A stretch of 13,551 bases of DNA, taken from assembly GCA_963662035.1 (NCBI GenBank), contig CAVLDO010000027.1:1-13551 (forward strand), in the 5' to 3' direction. Source of the stretch: Equibacterium sp963662035. Lineage in GTDB: Bacteria > Bacteroidota > Bacteroidia > Bacteroidales > UBA932. The notes beneath the pieces were generated by a model, which worked only from the letters and a program-made list of their open reading frames with translations, was not told the origin of the DNA and searched no databases. Position numbers and translations under genes: made by a program. Positions 1 through 7,734 of the stretch are shown piece after piece. How positions within the stretch are numbered: the stretch's first letter is position 1; each line of letters opens with the position of its first letter.

Positions 1-867
1 GTCCTTGTCGAGGTTGATGACCTTGGCATAGCAGCCGCCCTCGAGGTTGAACACGCCGTTATCATCCCAGCCGTGCTCGTCATCACCGATAAGCAGACGC
101 TTGGGGTCGGTGGAAAGAGTGGTCTTGCCTGTACCGGAGAGGCCAAAGAAGATAGCGGTGTTCTTGCCCTCCATATCGGTATTTGCAGAGCAGTGCATAG
201 AAGCGATGCCGTGCAGGGGGAGGTAGTAGTTCTGCATCGAGAACATACCCTTCTTCATCTCGCCGCCGTACCAGGTGTTCAGGATAACCTGCTCGCGGCT
301 GGTGGTGTTGAAGGCAACGCATGTCTCGCTGTTGAGGCCGAGCTCCTTGTAGTTCTCGACCTTGGCCTTGGATGCGTTGTATATCACGAAATTGGGCTCG
401 AAGTTCTCTAGCTCCTCCTCTGTGGGACGGATGAACATGTTGGTAACGAAGTGCGCCTGCCAAGCCACTTCCATAATGAAGCGGACTGCCATGCGGGTAT
501 CCTCGTTTGCGCCGCAGAATGCATCTACGACATAAAGGTCCTTACCGGAAAGCTCCTTTACGGCGATATCCTTTACTTTGCTCCAGACAGCCTCGCTCAT
601 CGGATGGTTGTCGTTCTTGTACTCTTCGCTGGTCCACCATACCTTGTCGTGGGAGTTTGCGTCATCCACGATGTATTTGTCTTTGGGGGAGCGGCCGGTG
701 TAGATGCCGGTCATCACGTTCACCGCGCCGAGCTCAGTTTCCTTACCGGTCTCGTAGCCGGTCAGAGAAGGGTCAGTTTCTGCCTTGTAAAGCTCCTCGT
801 AAGAGGGGTTGTACACGATTTTCCCCGCATTGGAGATACCGTACTTTGTCAAATCGATTTTTGCCAT
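1..867 (-). CDS. pckA: Phosphoenolpyruvate carboxykinase (ATP), N-terminal part, cut by window edge
   Basis: Cytoplasmic enzyme that interconverts oxaloacetate + ATP and PEP + CO2 + ADP. In anaerobic Bacteroidales it often runs in the carboxylating direction to feed succinate formation (family knowledge). The minus-strand frame is open from the ATG at 867 to base 1, giving 289 residues of the usual roughly 535; the C-terminus lies outside the window. Visible family signatures are TGRSPKDKY near the N-terminus (substrate-binding Arg), the ASMHCSAN segment, and the kinase-type P-loop GLSGTGKT at residues 242-249, followed by LSTDP and DDEHGWDD. No frameshift or stop is seen. It is 117 bp downstream of the MurU-like gene on the same strand, so it is probably a separate transcript, although no good TAnnTTTG box is visible in that gap. 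Confidence 0.96.
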   Translation of the reverse strand, partial: MAKIDLTKYGISNAGKIVYNPSYEELYKAETDPSLTGYETGKETELGAVNVMTGIYTGRSPKDKYIVDDANSHDKVWWTSEEYKNDNHPMSEAVWSKVKDIAVKELSGKDLYVVDAFCGANEDTRMAVRFIMEVAWQAHFVTNMFIRPTEEELENFEPNFVIYNASKAKVENYKELGLNSETCVAFNTTSREQVILNTWYGGEMKKGMFSMQNYYLPLHGIASMHCSANTDMEGKNTAIFFGLSGTGKTTLSTDPKRLLIGDDEHGWDDNGVFNLEGGCYAKVINLDKD

Positions 868-984
868 AGTTTTATGAAGAATTTTAATCAATAACCTATC
901 TTATAATCCATTGAGGACTCCGGCGCGAAAATAAGTAAAAAATCTTTTGCGCGCGCTATCTTCACGCAATAATCGCGCCAATTT

Positions 985-1707
985 TCAGTGCTTTTCAAAC
1001 TCCGCCACGGCGGCAGGCGTTCCAAGGTCGGATAGCTGCAGGCCGGGCACCTCCACCGCCTCTATCGAGTGCTCCACGCACATCTGCAGATAGAAATCTA
1101 TTATGGAGAATTTTTCGGGCAGGGCGGCCATCTCCTTCAAAAGCGAAGCGCAGAACACGTGGATGCCCGAGAAGGCCAAAGGGCGGCAGCGCCCTGCCTC
1201 AGGCCCCGCGTACGGACTCTTGACCTCCCCCGTGGAGACATTAGTCCAGCCGCAGAGTCGGCCGTCATCGCCGAAGAGGAGATACCGGCTGGTCTTGCGC
1301 CCGCTCACCAGCAGCGAAGCCTCCGCCCGCGATGCGCTGCAGCGGGCGATGAAGTCCCTGTAGTCGAGATTGGATATTATATCCACATTGTGAATCAGAA
1401 AACGCTCCTGCCCCGCAAGAAGAGGCGCGGCGTGGCGGATAGCGCCCCCGGTGTCGCGCAGCAGGTCCCGCTCGTCTGATATGGCGATGTCCAGCCCGAA
1501 GTTGCGGTTGCGCCCGAGAAAGTCGATTATCTGGTCGCCGAAGTGGTGCACATTCACCACAAAACCTTCGCAGCCGGCATCGGAAAGAGTGCGCAGCGTC
1601 CGCTCCAGAAGGGTGACACCCCCCACCTCCACCAACGCCTTGGGGCGGCTGTCGGTGAGCGGGCGCAGCCGGCTGCCCATCCCTGCGGCAAGTATCAGCG
1701 CTTTCAT
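985..1707 (-). CDS. murU: MurU-like sugar-1-phosphate nucleotidyltransferase
   Basis: Predicted cytoplasmic NTP_transferase of 240 aa. The N-terminus carries the family signature LAAGMGSRLRPLT...RPKALV (residues 6-26; R13 and K23 are expected to contact the nucleotide and phosphates), followed by a Rossmann-like alternation and a DTGGAI segment. The general family also contains mannose-1-phosphate guanylyltransferases and glucose-1-phosphate thymidylyltransferases. I favour N-acetylmuramate-1-phosphate uridylyltransferase because the start codon overlaps the stop of an AmgK-like sugar kinase by 4 bp (ATGA, 1704-1707). AmgK and MurU act in sequence in the anabolic MurNAc recycling route (MurNAc to MurNAc-1-P to UDP-MurNAc) known from Pseudomonas and reported in Tannerella. 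The sugar specificity is inference from context; the enzyme class is secure. Confidence 0.85.
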   Translation of the reverse strand: MKALILAAGMGSRLRPLTDSRPKALVEVGGVTLLERTLRTLSDAGCEGFVVNVHHFGDQIIDFLGRNRNFGLDIAISDERDLLRDTGGAIRHAAPLLAGQERFLIHNVDIISNLDYRDFIARCSASRAEASLLVSGRKTSRYLLFGDDGRLCGWTNVSTGEVKSPYAGPEAGRCRPLAFSGIHVFCASLLKEMAALPEKFSIIDFYLQMCVEHSIEAVEVPGLQLSDLGTPAAVAEFEKH

Positions 1708-3131
1708 TTGAGCCTGTTTTCTATCTTCAGCGCGGTATGCCGCACAATCACGTGCACATCAAAGTCGGCGGCCACGGCCTCGGCAAAGTGCTGCGCCAGA
1801 TACACCGAGCGGTGCTGCCCGCCCGTGCAGCCGAAGCAGACCATCAGATGGGCAAAACCCCTCTCCACATACTTTCTGATATGTGGATAGACCTGCCCCT
1901 TGACCCTGTCAAGATAGACCAGAATGCCCCCCTCCTCTTCCAGAAAGTCGATTACATTGCGGTCAAGGCCGTTGGACTTCTTGTAGGCCTCGTAGCGGCC
2001 GGGATTCTCCAGCGCGCGGCAGTCATAGACATATCCGCCGCCGTTGCCGCTGGAATCCTGCGGCAGTCCCAATCGGTAAGAGAAGCTGGTGACCTCCACC
2101 GTGAGGCGGCTATCGGCCGGTTTCTCAACCCTTGTCTGCGAAGCCACCAGTGCGGAGAGCACCCTTTCAAGTTCCGGATAGGGGGCGCACACCCCGTCAA
2201 GCAACAGCTGCGCGGCATTCTCCAGCGCGTAGGGGACGCTGGCGATAAAGTGCCCCTTCTTCTCTATATAGCCGCGAAAGCCGTAGGCCCCCAACACCTG
2301 CAGGGTGCGAAGCAGCACAAACAGCCTCAGGCTGGCGCGGAAATCATCCGTATCCAGGTCGGCATAGGGCCTTGCCGCCACAATATATGTCTCCACAAGC
2401 TCATTTTTGAGTTCTGCCGGATAGCGCGCGGAGGCCTGATACACAAACGAGGCCACATCGTAGCACACAGGGCCGAGGCGTCCTCCCTGGAAGTCGATGA
2501 ACCAGGGTTTGCCGCCGCAGAGCATCACATTGCGCGCCTGAAAGTCGCGATACATAAATCCGGTGGGGCACTTTGCCTCAAGTATGTCAGCGGCCAGATG
2601 CTCAAAATCGTCCTGCAGAGAGGTTTCATTGAACTGCACTGCAGTCAATTTGAGATAATCGTATTTGAAATAATTGAGGTCGAACATCACGCCTCGCCCG
2701 TCAAAAGAGCTCTGCGGATAGCACACGGAAAAGTCGAATCCTTCGGCACCGAGAAACTGCAGCGCGGGCAGGCAGGCGATGGTCTGCCGCAGCAGGCGGC
2801 GTTCCGGTTCCGAATAGTGTCCGGTGCCGCGTCCTTTAGCGATGGCGCCGTAGAGACTTTCGTCCCCGAGGTCGCTTTGCAGATATGCCATCGAATTATC
2901 AGAGGCGCAGAACACCTGCGGCACATTCAGCCCTTTGGAACGCAAGTGGGCGGCGATGGCGCAGAAAGCGCGGTTCTCCGCCTGAGAAGTGCCCGCCACC
3001 CCGACAGCGGAGCGGCCGTCTGCACAGGTGAGTCTGTAATATGAGCGATCGCTGCCCGCAGGGGTCAGCCTGTCGCAGGAGAGCGCATCACAACCGAAGC
3101 GATCCTTGAACAAATTCTTTAAAACTTCCAC
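1704..3131 (-). CDS. AmgK-like sugar kinase fused to RapZ C-terminal domain
   Basis: Two-domain cytoplasmic protein of 475 aa. Residues 1 to about 335 are an aminoglycoside-phosphotransferase-fold kinase: an N-lobe with QSDLGDESL (85-93), the catalytic loop YRDFQARN (194-201, base D196) and the metal-binding IDFQGG (212-217, D213). Residues about 343-475 match the RapZ C-terminal domain, with YDCR (369-372) and GCTGGQHRSVYL (434-445). The latter contains the Thr-Gly...His-Arg residues that in E. coli RapZ bind glucosamine-6-phosphate. The RapZ N-terminal P-loop ATPase is absent. The start is GTG at 3131; there is no upstream in-frame ATG, and it lies 12 bp after the permease stop. With the overlapping MurU-like gene it probably phosphorylates MurNAc/GlcNAc at C1 for UDP-sugar salvage. 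The domains are clear; substrate and the role of the RapZ domain are inferred. Confidence 0.87.
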   Translation of the reverse strand: MEVLKNLFKDRFGCDALSCDRLTPAGSDRSYYRLTCADGRSAVGVAGTSQAENRAFCAIAAHLRSKGLNVPQVFCASDNSMAYLQSDLGDESLYGAIAKGRGTGHYSEPERRLLRQTIACLPALQFLGAEGFDFSVCYPQSSFDGRGVMFDLNYFKYDYLKLTAVQFNETSLQDDFEHLAADILEAKCPTGFMYRDFQARNVMLCGGKPWFIDFQGGRLGPVCYDVASFVYQASARYPAELKNELVETYIVAARPYADLDTDDFRASLRLFVLLRTLQVLGAYGFRGYIEKKGHFIASVPYALENAAQLLLDGVCAPYPELERVLSALVASQTRVEKPADSRLTVEVTSFSYRLGLPQDSSGNGGGYVYDCRALENPGRYEAYKKSNGLDRNVIDFLEEEGGILVYLDRVKGQVYPHIRKYVERGFAHLMVCFGCTGGQHRSVYLAQHFAEAVAADFDVHVIVRHTALKIENRLK

Positions 3132-3143
3132 ACTTAAATGATT

Positions 3144-4394
3144 TTAAGCCGCCCGCATAGTCTTGTCAGGGCTCACCTTGGCCACAAAGCGGCTCGTGAG
3201 CGAGAGAATCAGCATAATCGCCGCCAGCGCGGCTATGTCGGCAAGCAGTATATATCCTAAATTAATCTCGATAGGGACATATTTCACAAAATAGTTCTCC
3301 GGATCAAGAGCAAGTATCTTGAAATGCTTCTGCACGGCGCACAGTGCCACCCCCAGCGCAGTGCCTATCGCCAGCCCCCGGCCCACGATGTTCAGAGCCA
3401 CATAGCCGAACACCCGGCTCACCCCGCGCGTGGTCATTCCCATAGCCTTTAGAAGGCCGATGGAAGAGATGTTGCGCAAAAGGATTATCAGCAGCGACGA
3501 AATCATATTGAACCCCGCCACGGCAATCATCAGCAGCAATATCGCCAGAGTATTGAAGTCCAGCAGGTTGAGCCAGTCGAACAGATTGGGGAACAGTTCC
3601 CGCACGCTGGTGGCGAAAAGGGGCGGGTCAGCGTCCAGCGACTCCTCGTAAATCAGGTTGCCGATCTCTTCCGCCACCCTGTCGGGGTCGGCGCCCCGCG
3701 AAGTCGCTATCTCCACCGTAGAGATTTCATTCTTGTCCCAGCCGGCGATGCGCTGCACCTGCCGGATATCGCAGAATATCATAGTGTTGTCAACATTCTC
3801 CAGCTGCGCGTCAAAAAGTCCGCCCACTTTGAAGCGGCGCACCTTGACCTCCTCCCCCACGAAATAGGCGGTGATTTCATCCCCTACTCCGACCCCCATC
3901 AGCTGCGCCAGCCGTTCCGCCATCAGGACATCGCCGCAGATGCGCGCGCCCAGGTGCGGAATCTCCCCCTGCGTAAGATTTTCTCTGAAAAAAGAGAAAT
4001 TATAGAGAGAATCCACCCCCTTGAAGCGGGAGCCGAAGATGTTGTCGCCGGTCTTGAGAAGGCCGCTGCAGTAGGCCACGCGGGAGAGGCTCTCCACCCC
4101 AGGCACCGAGGCTATCTTGTCCAGGAAGGAGATGTCGTCGCTGAAGGGGAACCTCTCGTTTACGGGCGACTGCCCTGGAGATACCAGCGCCACGCTTCCC
4201 ATAAACGCCGACGCTTTGGCCCGGATCTCGCTTTTGAAGCCCAGCAGCACGCACAAGGCAATCACTATCACAAAGATGCTGAGCGACACAGACACCAGTC
4301 CTATGGTGCTGCTCACCGAATCCATCCGCCTGCCGCCCGATTCGGCGCCGCTGCCGCGACGTATCCTGCGTGCTATGTACCGGTACACATTCAT
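3144..4394 (-). CDS. FtsX-like ABC transporter permease, LolC/LolE type
   Basis: Inner-membrane permease of 416 aa with the LolC/E-MacB topology. One helix sits near the N-terminus (about residues 30-52), followed by a large periplasmic MacB_PCD-like domain (about 55-275) and three C-terminal helices (about 282-306, 328-354, 379-401). The cytoplasmic loop RNISSIGLLKAMGMT resembles the FtsX coupling helix that meets the ATPase, and the tail VSPDKTMRA is typical of the family. LolC/E proteins extract lipoproteins from the inner membrane with the ATPase LolD; no ATPase is encoded here. I chose ATG at 4394, which overlaps the transglycosylase stop by 1 bp (TGATG). GTG at 4397 is an alternative that adds one residue. 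It lies in the middle of the envelope gene cluster. Substrate is uncertain; the permease class is firm. Confidence 0.88.
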   Translation of the reverse strand: MNVYRYIARRIRRGSGAESGGRRMDSVSSTIGLVSVSLSIFVIVIALCVLLGFKSEIRAKASAFMGSVALVSPGQSPVNERFPFSDDISFLDKIASVPGVESLSRVAYCSGLLKTGDNIFGSRFKGVDSLYNFSFFRENLTQGEIPHLGARICGDVLMAERLAQLMGVGVGDEITAYFVGEEVKVRRFKVGGLFDAQLENVDNTMIFCDIRQVQRIAGWDKNEISTVEIATSRGADPDRVAEEIGNLIYEESLDADPPLFATSVRELFPNLFDWLNLLDFNTLAILLLMIAVAGFNMISSLLIILLRNISSIGLLKAMGMTTRGVSRVFGYVALNIVGRGLAIGTALGVALCAVQKHFKILALDPENYFVKYVPIEINLGYILLADIAALAAIMLILSLTSRFVAKVSPDKTMRAA

Positions 4395-5413
4395 CACTTT
4401 TCCGAGACTAATTCGCGCATCTCCGACCAGCGCTCCAAAATATCGCTCACATACGCCGTGGTGGTCGCGCCAATGAATTTGTTGTTGGTGTCAAAGGTGG
4501 TCACCACCTGCTCCCAGTCGTTGGGGTCCTTGCCCTCGCCAAGCGCGTGGTTGCGGCACTGCTCTATCCGGGCATCGCCCGCATTGTAGCTGGCCAGGGC
4601 AAATTTAATCACATTGAGCGAATCCAGCCCCTCCTGGGCATACTTGTTCATAAGATATTTGAGATGCAGACTCCCGGCCCTGATATTCCCCTCCGGGCTG
4701 AACAGGTCGCTGACCCCATAGCGGGCCGCCGTGACATCGTTGAGCTGCATAAGCCCCTTGGCCTCCTTGTGCTCCGCTCCCACATAATACTGGCTCTCCT
4801 GATAAATGAGCGCTGCCAGCAGCAGCCAGTCGATGCCGGTGCGTTCCGCATTCTTCTTGATTATCTCGTCAAACGGCGACACTCTGCCCGCTGCGCCACT
4901 GCGGTAATTGCGGTAATGTCGCGCCACACTGCGATTGTAAAGGCGGCTGCCCACAAAATCATCTATCCAGAGATTCACCATCGGCAGCAGATTCTTGTCG
5001 CGGCTGCTGACCACCCAGCAGATGTTGTTGCGGATGCAGCGCGACACATAAAAGCTGTCGAATGCCGCCTGCGGTATCATTTTTTCCGGATGAGCCGCCA
5101 CCAGAATGTCTATCTTGCCCTGCTTTAGGCTGTCCAGATAGGTAGAGTCGCACGAACCGGGGATTATCTCGATATCCGATGCGGCATAATCGCCAAAATA
5201 ATTGAGCATATCGTAGCTGAACCCGAAGCCGCGCCCTTCGCTGCTCCCCAGCTTGCTGCTGAGCGCGATGGCGCAGCGCAGCGTGTCGCGGCAGAAGAGG
5301 AACTCCCCCCTGGTATCTTTCACCACCGCCTCCGGCTGCATTGGGGCAAAGGCAACCAAAACTGCGGTGAGAAGAGTTCTCGCCGCGGGACCGGCCACCC
5401 TGTTATTCCACAT
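4394..5413 (-). CDS. MltF-like lytic transglycosylase (solute-binding domain + SLT domain)
   Basis: Predicted exported murein hydrolase of 339 aa. The N-terminus MWNNRVAGPAAR followed by a hydrophobic stretch to about residue 29 looks like a signal peptide. Residues about 40-165 resemble a family-3 solute-binding domain (DTLRCAIALSS, FGFSYDML, KQGKIDILVA), as in MltF. Residues about 180-335 form a goose-type SLT domain with the catalytic Glu in YQES (E206), GLMQL (220-224) and SYNAG (275-279). Such enzymes cleave the MurNAc-GlcNAc bond and release 1,6-anhydro-MurNAc ends. The open frame extends upstream to 5509, but that part overlaps the porin gene in another frame. ATG at 5413 gives a clean signal sequence and an 11-bp overlap with the porin stop, consistent with translational coupling. 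Confidence 0.87.
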   Translation of the reverse strand: MWNNRVAGPAARTLLTAVLVAFAPMQPEAVVKDTRGEFLFCRDTLRCAIALSSKLGSSEGRGFGFSYDMLNYFGDYAASDIEIIPGSCDSTYLDSLKQGKIDILVAAHPEKMIPQAAFDSFYVSRCIRNNICWVVSSRDKNLLPMVNLWIDDFVGSRLYNRSVARHYRNYRSGAAGRVSPFDEIIKKNAERTGIDWLLLAALIYQESQYYVGAEHKEAKGLMQLNDVTAARYGVSDLFSPEGNIRAGSLHLKYLMNKYAQEGLDSLNVIKFALASYNAGDARIEQCRNHALGEGKDPNDWEQVVTTFDTNNKFIGATTTAYVSDILERWSEMRELVSEK

Positions 5414-7670
5414 AGAACGGCCAGTAAATTCCGAATTTGAGGGCGGCGGTAGGGCGGATATAGTCCATTGCAGAGAAATAATCGCCGCGGGTGACGCTCT
5501 GCAGCACATTGCAATACTTCACATACACGCAGGCGCGCTTCCACTGGATGTTAACAAAGGCGTCCACATAGGGAGATGAACCCCACTTCTGCGAAGTCTG
5601 GTTGTAGAACACCCCGAGATCGGGCTCGTATGCCTGCAGGTAGTATTTGGTGTACATTATGCCGTTGGCCCCGACCTGCATGTCCATCACATTCTTAACC
5701 ACGGGAAACTGCACATAATAGCGCAGGTTCAATGTCAATGCGGGCAGCGGCAGGGCGCTCTGGTCGGAAGAGGCCTGATAGAGCACCCTGTTGTCAAGAT
5801 GCACCGGTCCCAACTTTATGTTTTCCGTGACATATGCCGACAGCACCGACACGGGCGACTCCGCCTGATAAATCTGCGTGTCAGCGCCGTAATAGGGCAT
5901 ATCTGTAAGCAGGGCATACCCCGCAAAAGCGGAGAAGTTCAGCCGGGGTATCGTCAGCAGGGCGGTTATGCGCGACTCGCTGTAGCGCACCAAGTCCTTG
6001 TCCCACTTGTGGTGGTTGAAATATACGCTCTTGAGAAAAGGATGCGGAGTTTTGGTGGCCGACTCAATGTGCGCCGTGAGATGGATGCCGTCCCGTATGG
6101 GGTAGAAAGAGAACCTGGCATTCCCCTGCAGGCTCAAATCGCCGGCATAGTATCCTGTAAGATTAAGCTTTGCCTGCGCATCCCAGGCAAAGTATTTCTT
6201 GAGCATACCGTCCACTCCGCCGTACACATAAGTGTTGAACTGGTTCTGATTGCCGGCCCCTGTGACGAACTGCTCCGGACTGAAACTGTAGAGCCGCAGC
6301 GACTGCGCTCCCGCTCCGGCGTGGATGGTGGATACTATCGCGTCCGGCGCAAAGGGCTGCAGCGACACGAAAAGCCTGTTTTCCAGCCGGCGCACCGCAA
6401 GCGAATCGTGACTGCTGGAGGCGTAAATGTTGAATTCGTTGTTGTAGAACTCCTTCTCTGAAGAGGATGTTATGTTGTCGGTGTAGAGTTTGGTGTACTT
6501 CGACAATTCAAAACTGTGGCCGATGTACATCACCGTCCCCTGCCCCACAGAGAGCGAGTCCCTGTCCTTGCGCAGAAAGTTCATCGGCACCGCCAGCGAC
6601 TGCGTCAGAAACAGGGTGCGCCGCTTGAGCTTGCTGTCTGCGTCGGAGAGGTTTACCTCGATTGTCTTGGCATCCACGATGGTATCGGTGACCCAGAACA
6701 CATCCTTCACGCCGCCGTTTTCTGCACGTGTCACGGTCTGCCCCAGATAGCCGAAATGCATCTCATACCGCTTGCCCAGGTAGTTGGAGCCTATGGAGAA
6801 GGTGCGGTTGTCGGTGCGCTCGTTAATCAGCATTCCGTTGCTGCCGTAGCGCTGGTAGGCGAATGTGAGGTTCAGCTCGGGGGTTATGTTCTGCGCGCAG
6901 AGCAGATTCAGATCCTGCTCCTCGCGGGAGCTGGTCGCAAAGGGGTTGCCCCAGTAGGAGAGCACGGTGTATGGGGACTTCACATTGTACATCGGCATCG
7001 TCTCCGGGGTGTAGGAATACGGCAGATAGTTGGTGAAGAAAGGGGCCACGTCAAAATCGACCCGGTTGAAGTAGTTAGTGTATAATGTGGCCGAGCCCGG
7101 AGTTCCAAGATAAACTGCGTCCGCATCCTTCTTAAAGAAGGGCAGGTCATAATAGTGATAGTTATATGAGGTGTCTATCGGCTGCAGCGTTATCTTGTTG
7201 GTGCTCTGGTCAAAATTCCACTTGAGACCGCGCTTGTAGCAGAGCGAGTCGGGCAACACGAACGTGGTGAGGATGCGCGGGGTGTTCTCCCTCACGCTGT
7301 CGCGGAAAGCCTTGTTGCGCTCCCGGGTCCACTGCCTGAATTCCCGTTTGCCGGGCAGGTTGGCCACTATGGAGTCGTTGTACTCGCGCATAAGTGTGTC
7401 CAGCAGCGGCAGGGTGGCGGTGTCCAGACTCCAGAAATAGCGGGTCAGCGTGTCCAGCTGCCAGCGCAGACGCTGCGTGGCGCAGGTGTCCATCACCGGC
7501 AGGCTGTCGGGCCCCATCAGCGGCGCCCCCACGGAATCGACCTTATATAATACTGTATCGGAAATTATCGGATTCCCAAAATGATCGGCCCTCGGGAAAC
7601 GGAGCCTGCGGCCCTCTGCACTGCAGAAGAGCACCAGCAAGAAAGATAGTATCAGAAGAGCTCTTTTCAC
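5403..7670 (-). CDS. Putative outer-membrane porin, Porin_10 family
   Basis: Predicted outer-membrane beta-barrel of 755 aa, first gene of the envelope cluster. MKRALLILSFLLVLFCSAEG is a Sec signal peptide. A roughly 100-residue charged, alpha-type region (about 60-130, ending in a run of Arg/Lys/Glu) precedes the barrel. From about residue 165 onward the sequence is rich in alternating aromatic strands (YNYHYYDLPFF, TLYTNYFNR), typical of the Bacteroidota 'putative porin' family PF14121. It ends FGIYWPFYVE, close to the usual aromatic C-terminal strand. The start is GTG at 7670: an in-frame TAA lies just upstream and no in-frame ATG is available before the signal peptide. Transported substrate is unknown. 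The family call rests on overall pattern and the C-terminal motif; I could not run a profile search. Confidence 0.82.
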   Translation of the reverse strand: MKRALLILSFLLVLFCSAEGRRLRFPRADHFGNPIISDTVLYKVDSVGAPLMGPDSLPVMDTCATQRLRWQLDTLTRYFWSLDTATLPLLDTLMREYNDSIVANLPGKREFRQWTRERNKAFRDSVRENTPRILTTFVLPDSLCYKRGLKWNFDQSTNKITLQPIDTSYNYHYYDLPFFKKDADAVYLGTPGSATLYTNYFNRVDFDVAPFFTNYLPYSYTPETMPMYNVKSPYTVLSYWGNPFATSSREEQDLNLLCAQNITPELNLTFAYQRYGSNGMLINERTDNRTFSIGSNYLGKRYEMHFGYLGQTVTRAENGGVKDVFWVTDTIVDAKTIEVNLSDADSKLKRRTLFLTQSLAVPMNFLRKDRDSLSVGQGTVMYIGHSFELSKYTKLYTDNITSSSEKEFYNNEFNIYASSSHDSLAVRRLENRLFVSLQPFAPDAIVSTIHAGAGAQSLRLYSFSPEQFVTGAGNQNQFNTYVYGGVDGMLKKYFAWDAQAKLNLTGYYAGDLSLQGNARFSFYPIRDGIHLTAHIESATKTPHPFLKSVYFNHHKWDKDLVRYSESRITALLTIPRLNFSAFAGYALLTDMPYYGADTQIYQAESPVSVLSAYVTENIKLGPVHLDNRVLYQASSDQSALPLPALTLNLRYYVQFPVVKNVMDMQVGANGIMYTKYYLQAYEPDLGVFYNQTSQKWGSSPYVDAFVNIQWKRACVYVKYCNVLQSVTRGDYFSAMDYIRPTAALKFGIYWPFYVE

Positions 7671-7701
7671 CCTTTAAATCAAGAAGATTTGACTTATCCC
7701 G

Positions 7702-7709
7702 CAAAGATA
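7702..7709 (-). promoter_or_regulatory. Bacteroidota -7 promoter box for the porin/envelope cluster
   Basis: On the minus strand this reads TATCTTTG, a full match to the Bacteroidota consensus TAnnTTTG, 31 bp before the GTG of the porin gene. No clear TTTG -33 element lies about 20 bp further upstream, so the call rests on the -7 box and its placement in the 64-bp divergent gap. The same octamer precedes the tRNA gene at 9162-9169. Confidence 0.45.
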
Positions 7710-7734
7710 AGATAAAAATGGTTAATTTCGCCTT

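Noticed and set aside
920..984. GC-rich inverted repeats (GGCGCG/CGCGCC and GCGCG/CGCGC) after the MurU-like gene as a terminator
   Set aside because: The stems are short with long loops and the T-run is not directly after a stem; there may be a weak terminator, but I cannot support it.
1737..3044. Long plus-strand open frame opposite the kinase-RapZ gene
   Set aside because: It is an antisense shadow produced by GC-rich codon bias; the minus-strand frame carries recognisable kinase and RapZ motifs, and the plus frame has none.
5414..5509. Upstream extension of the transglycosylase to the start at 5509
   Set aside because: The extra 32 residues have no signal-peptide character and overlap the porin gene; ATG at 5413 gives a good signal sequence and the tight overlap seen elsewhere in the cluster.
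5799..7085. Plus-strand open frames opposite the porin gene
   Set aside because: The sequence is His/Val/Arg-rich, typical of antisense translation, with no motifs, while the minus-strand barrel protein is continuous.
7723..7730. TAATTTCG as the -7 box of the S37 peptidase gene
   Set aside because: It ends only 4 bp before the ATG and would require a leaderless mRNA, and no TTTG lies at the right spacing.
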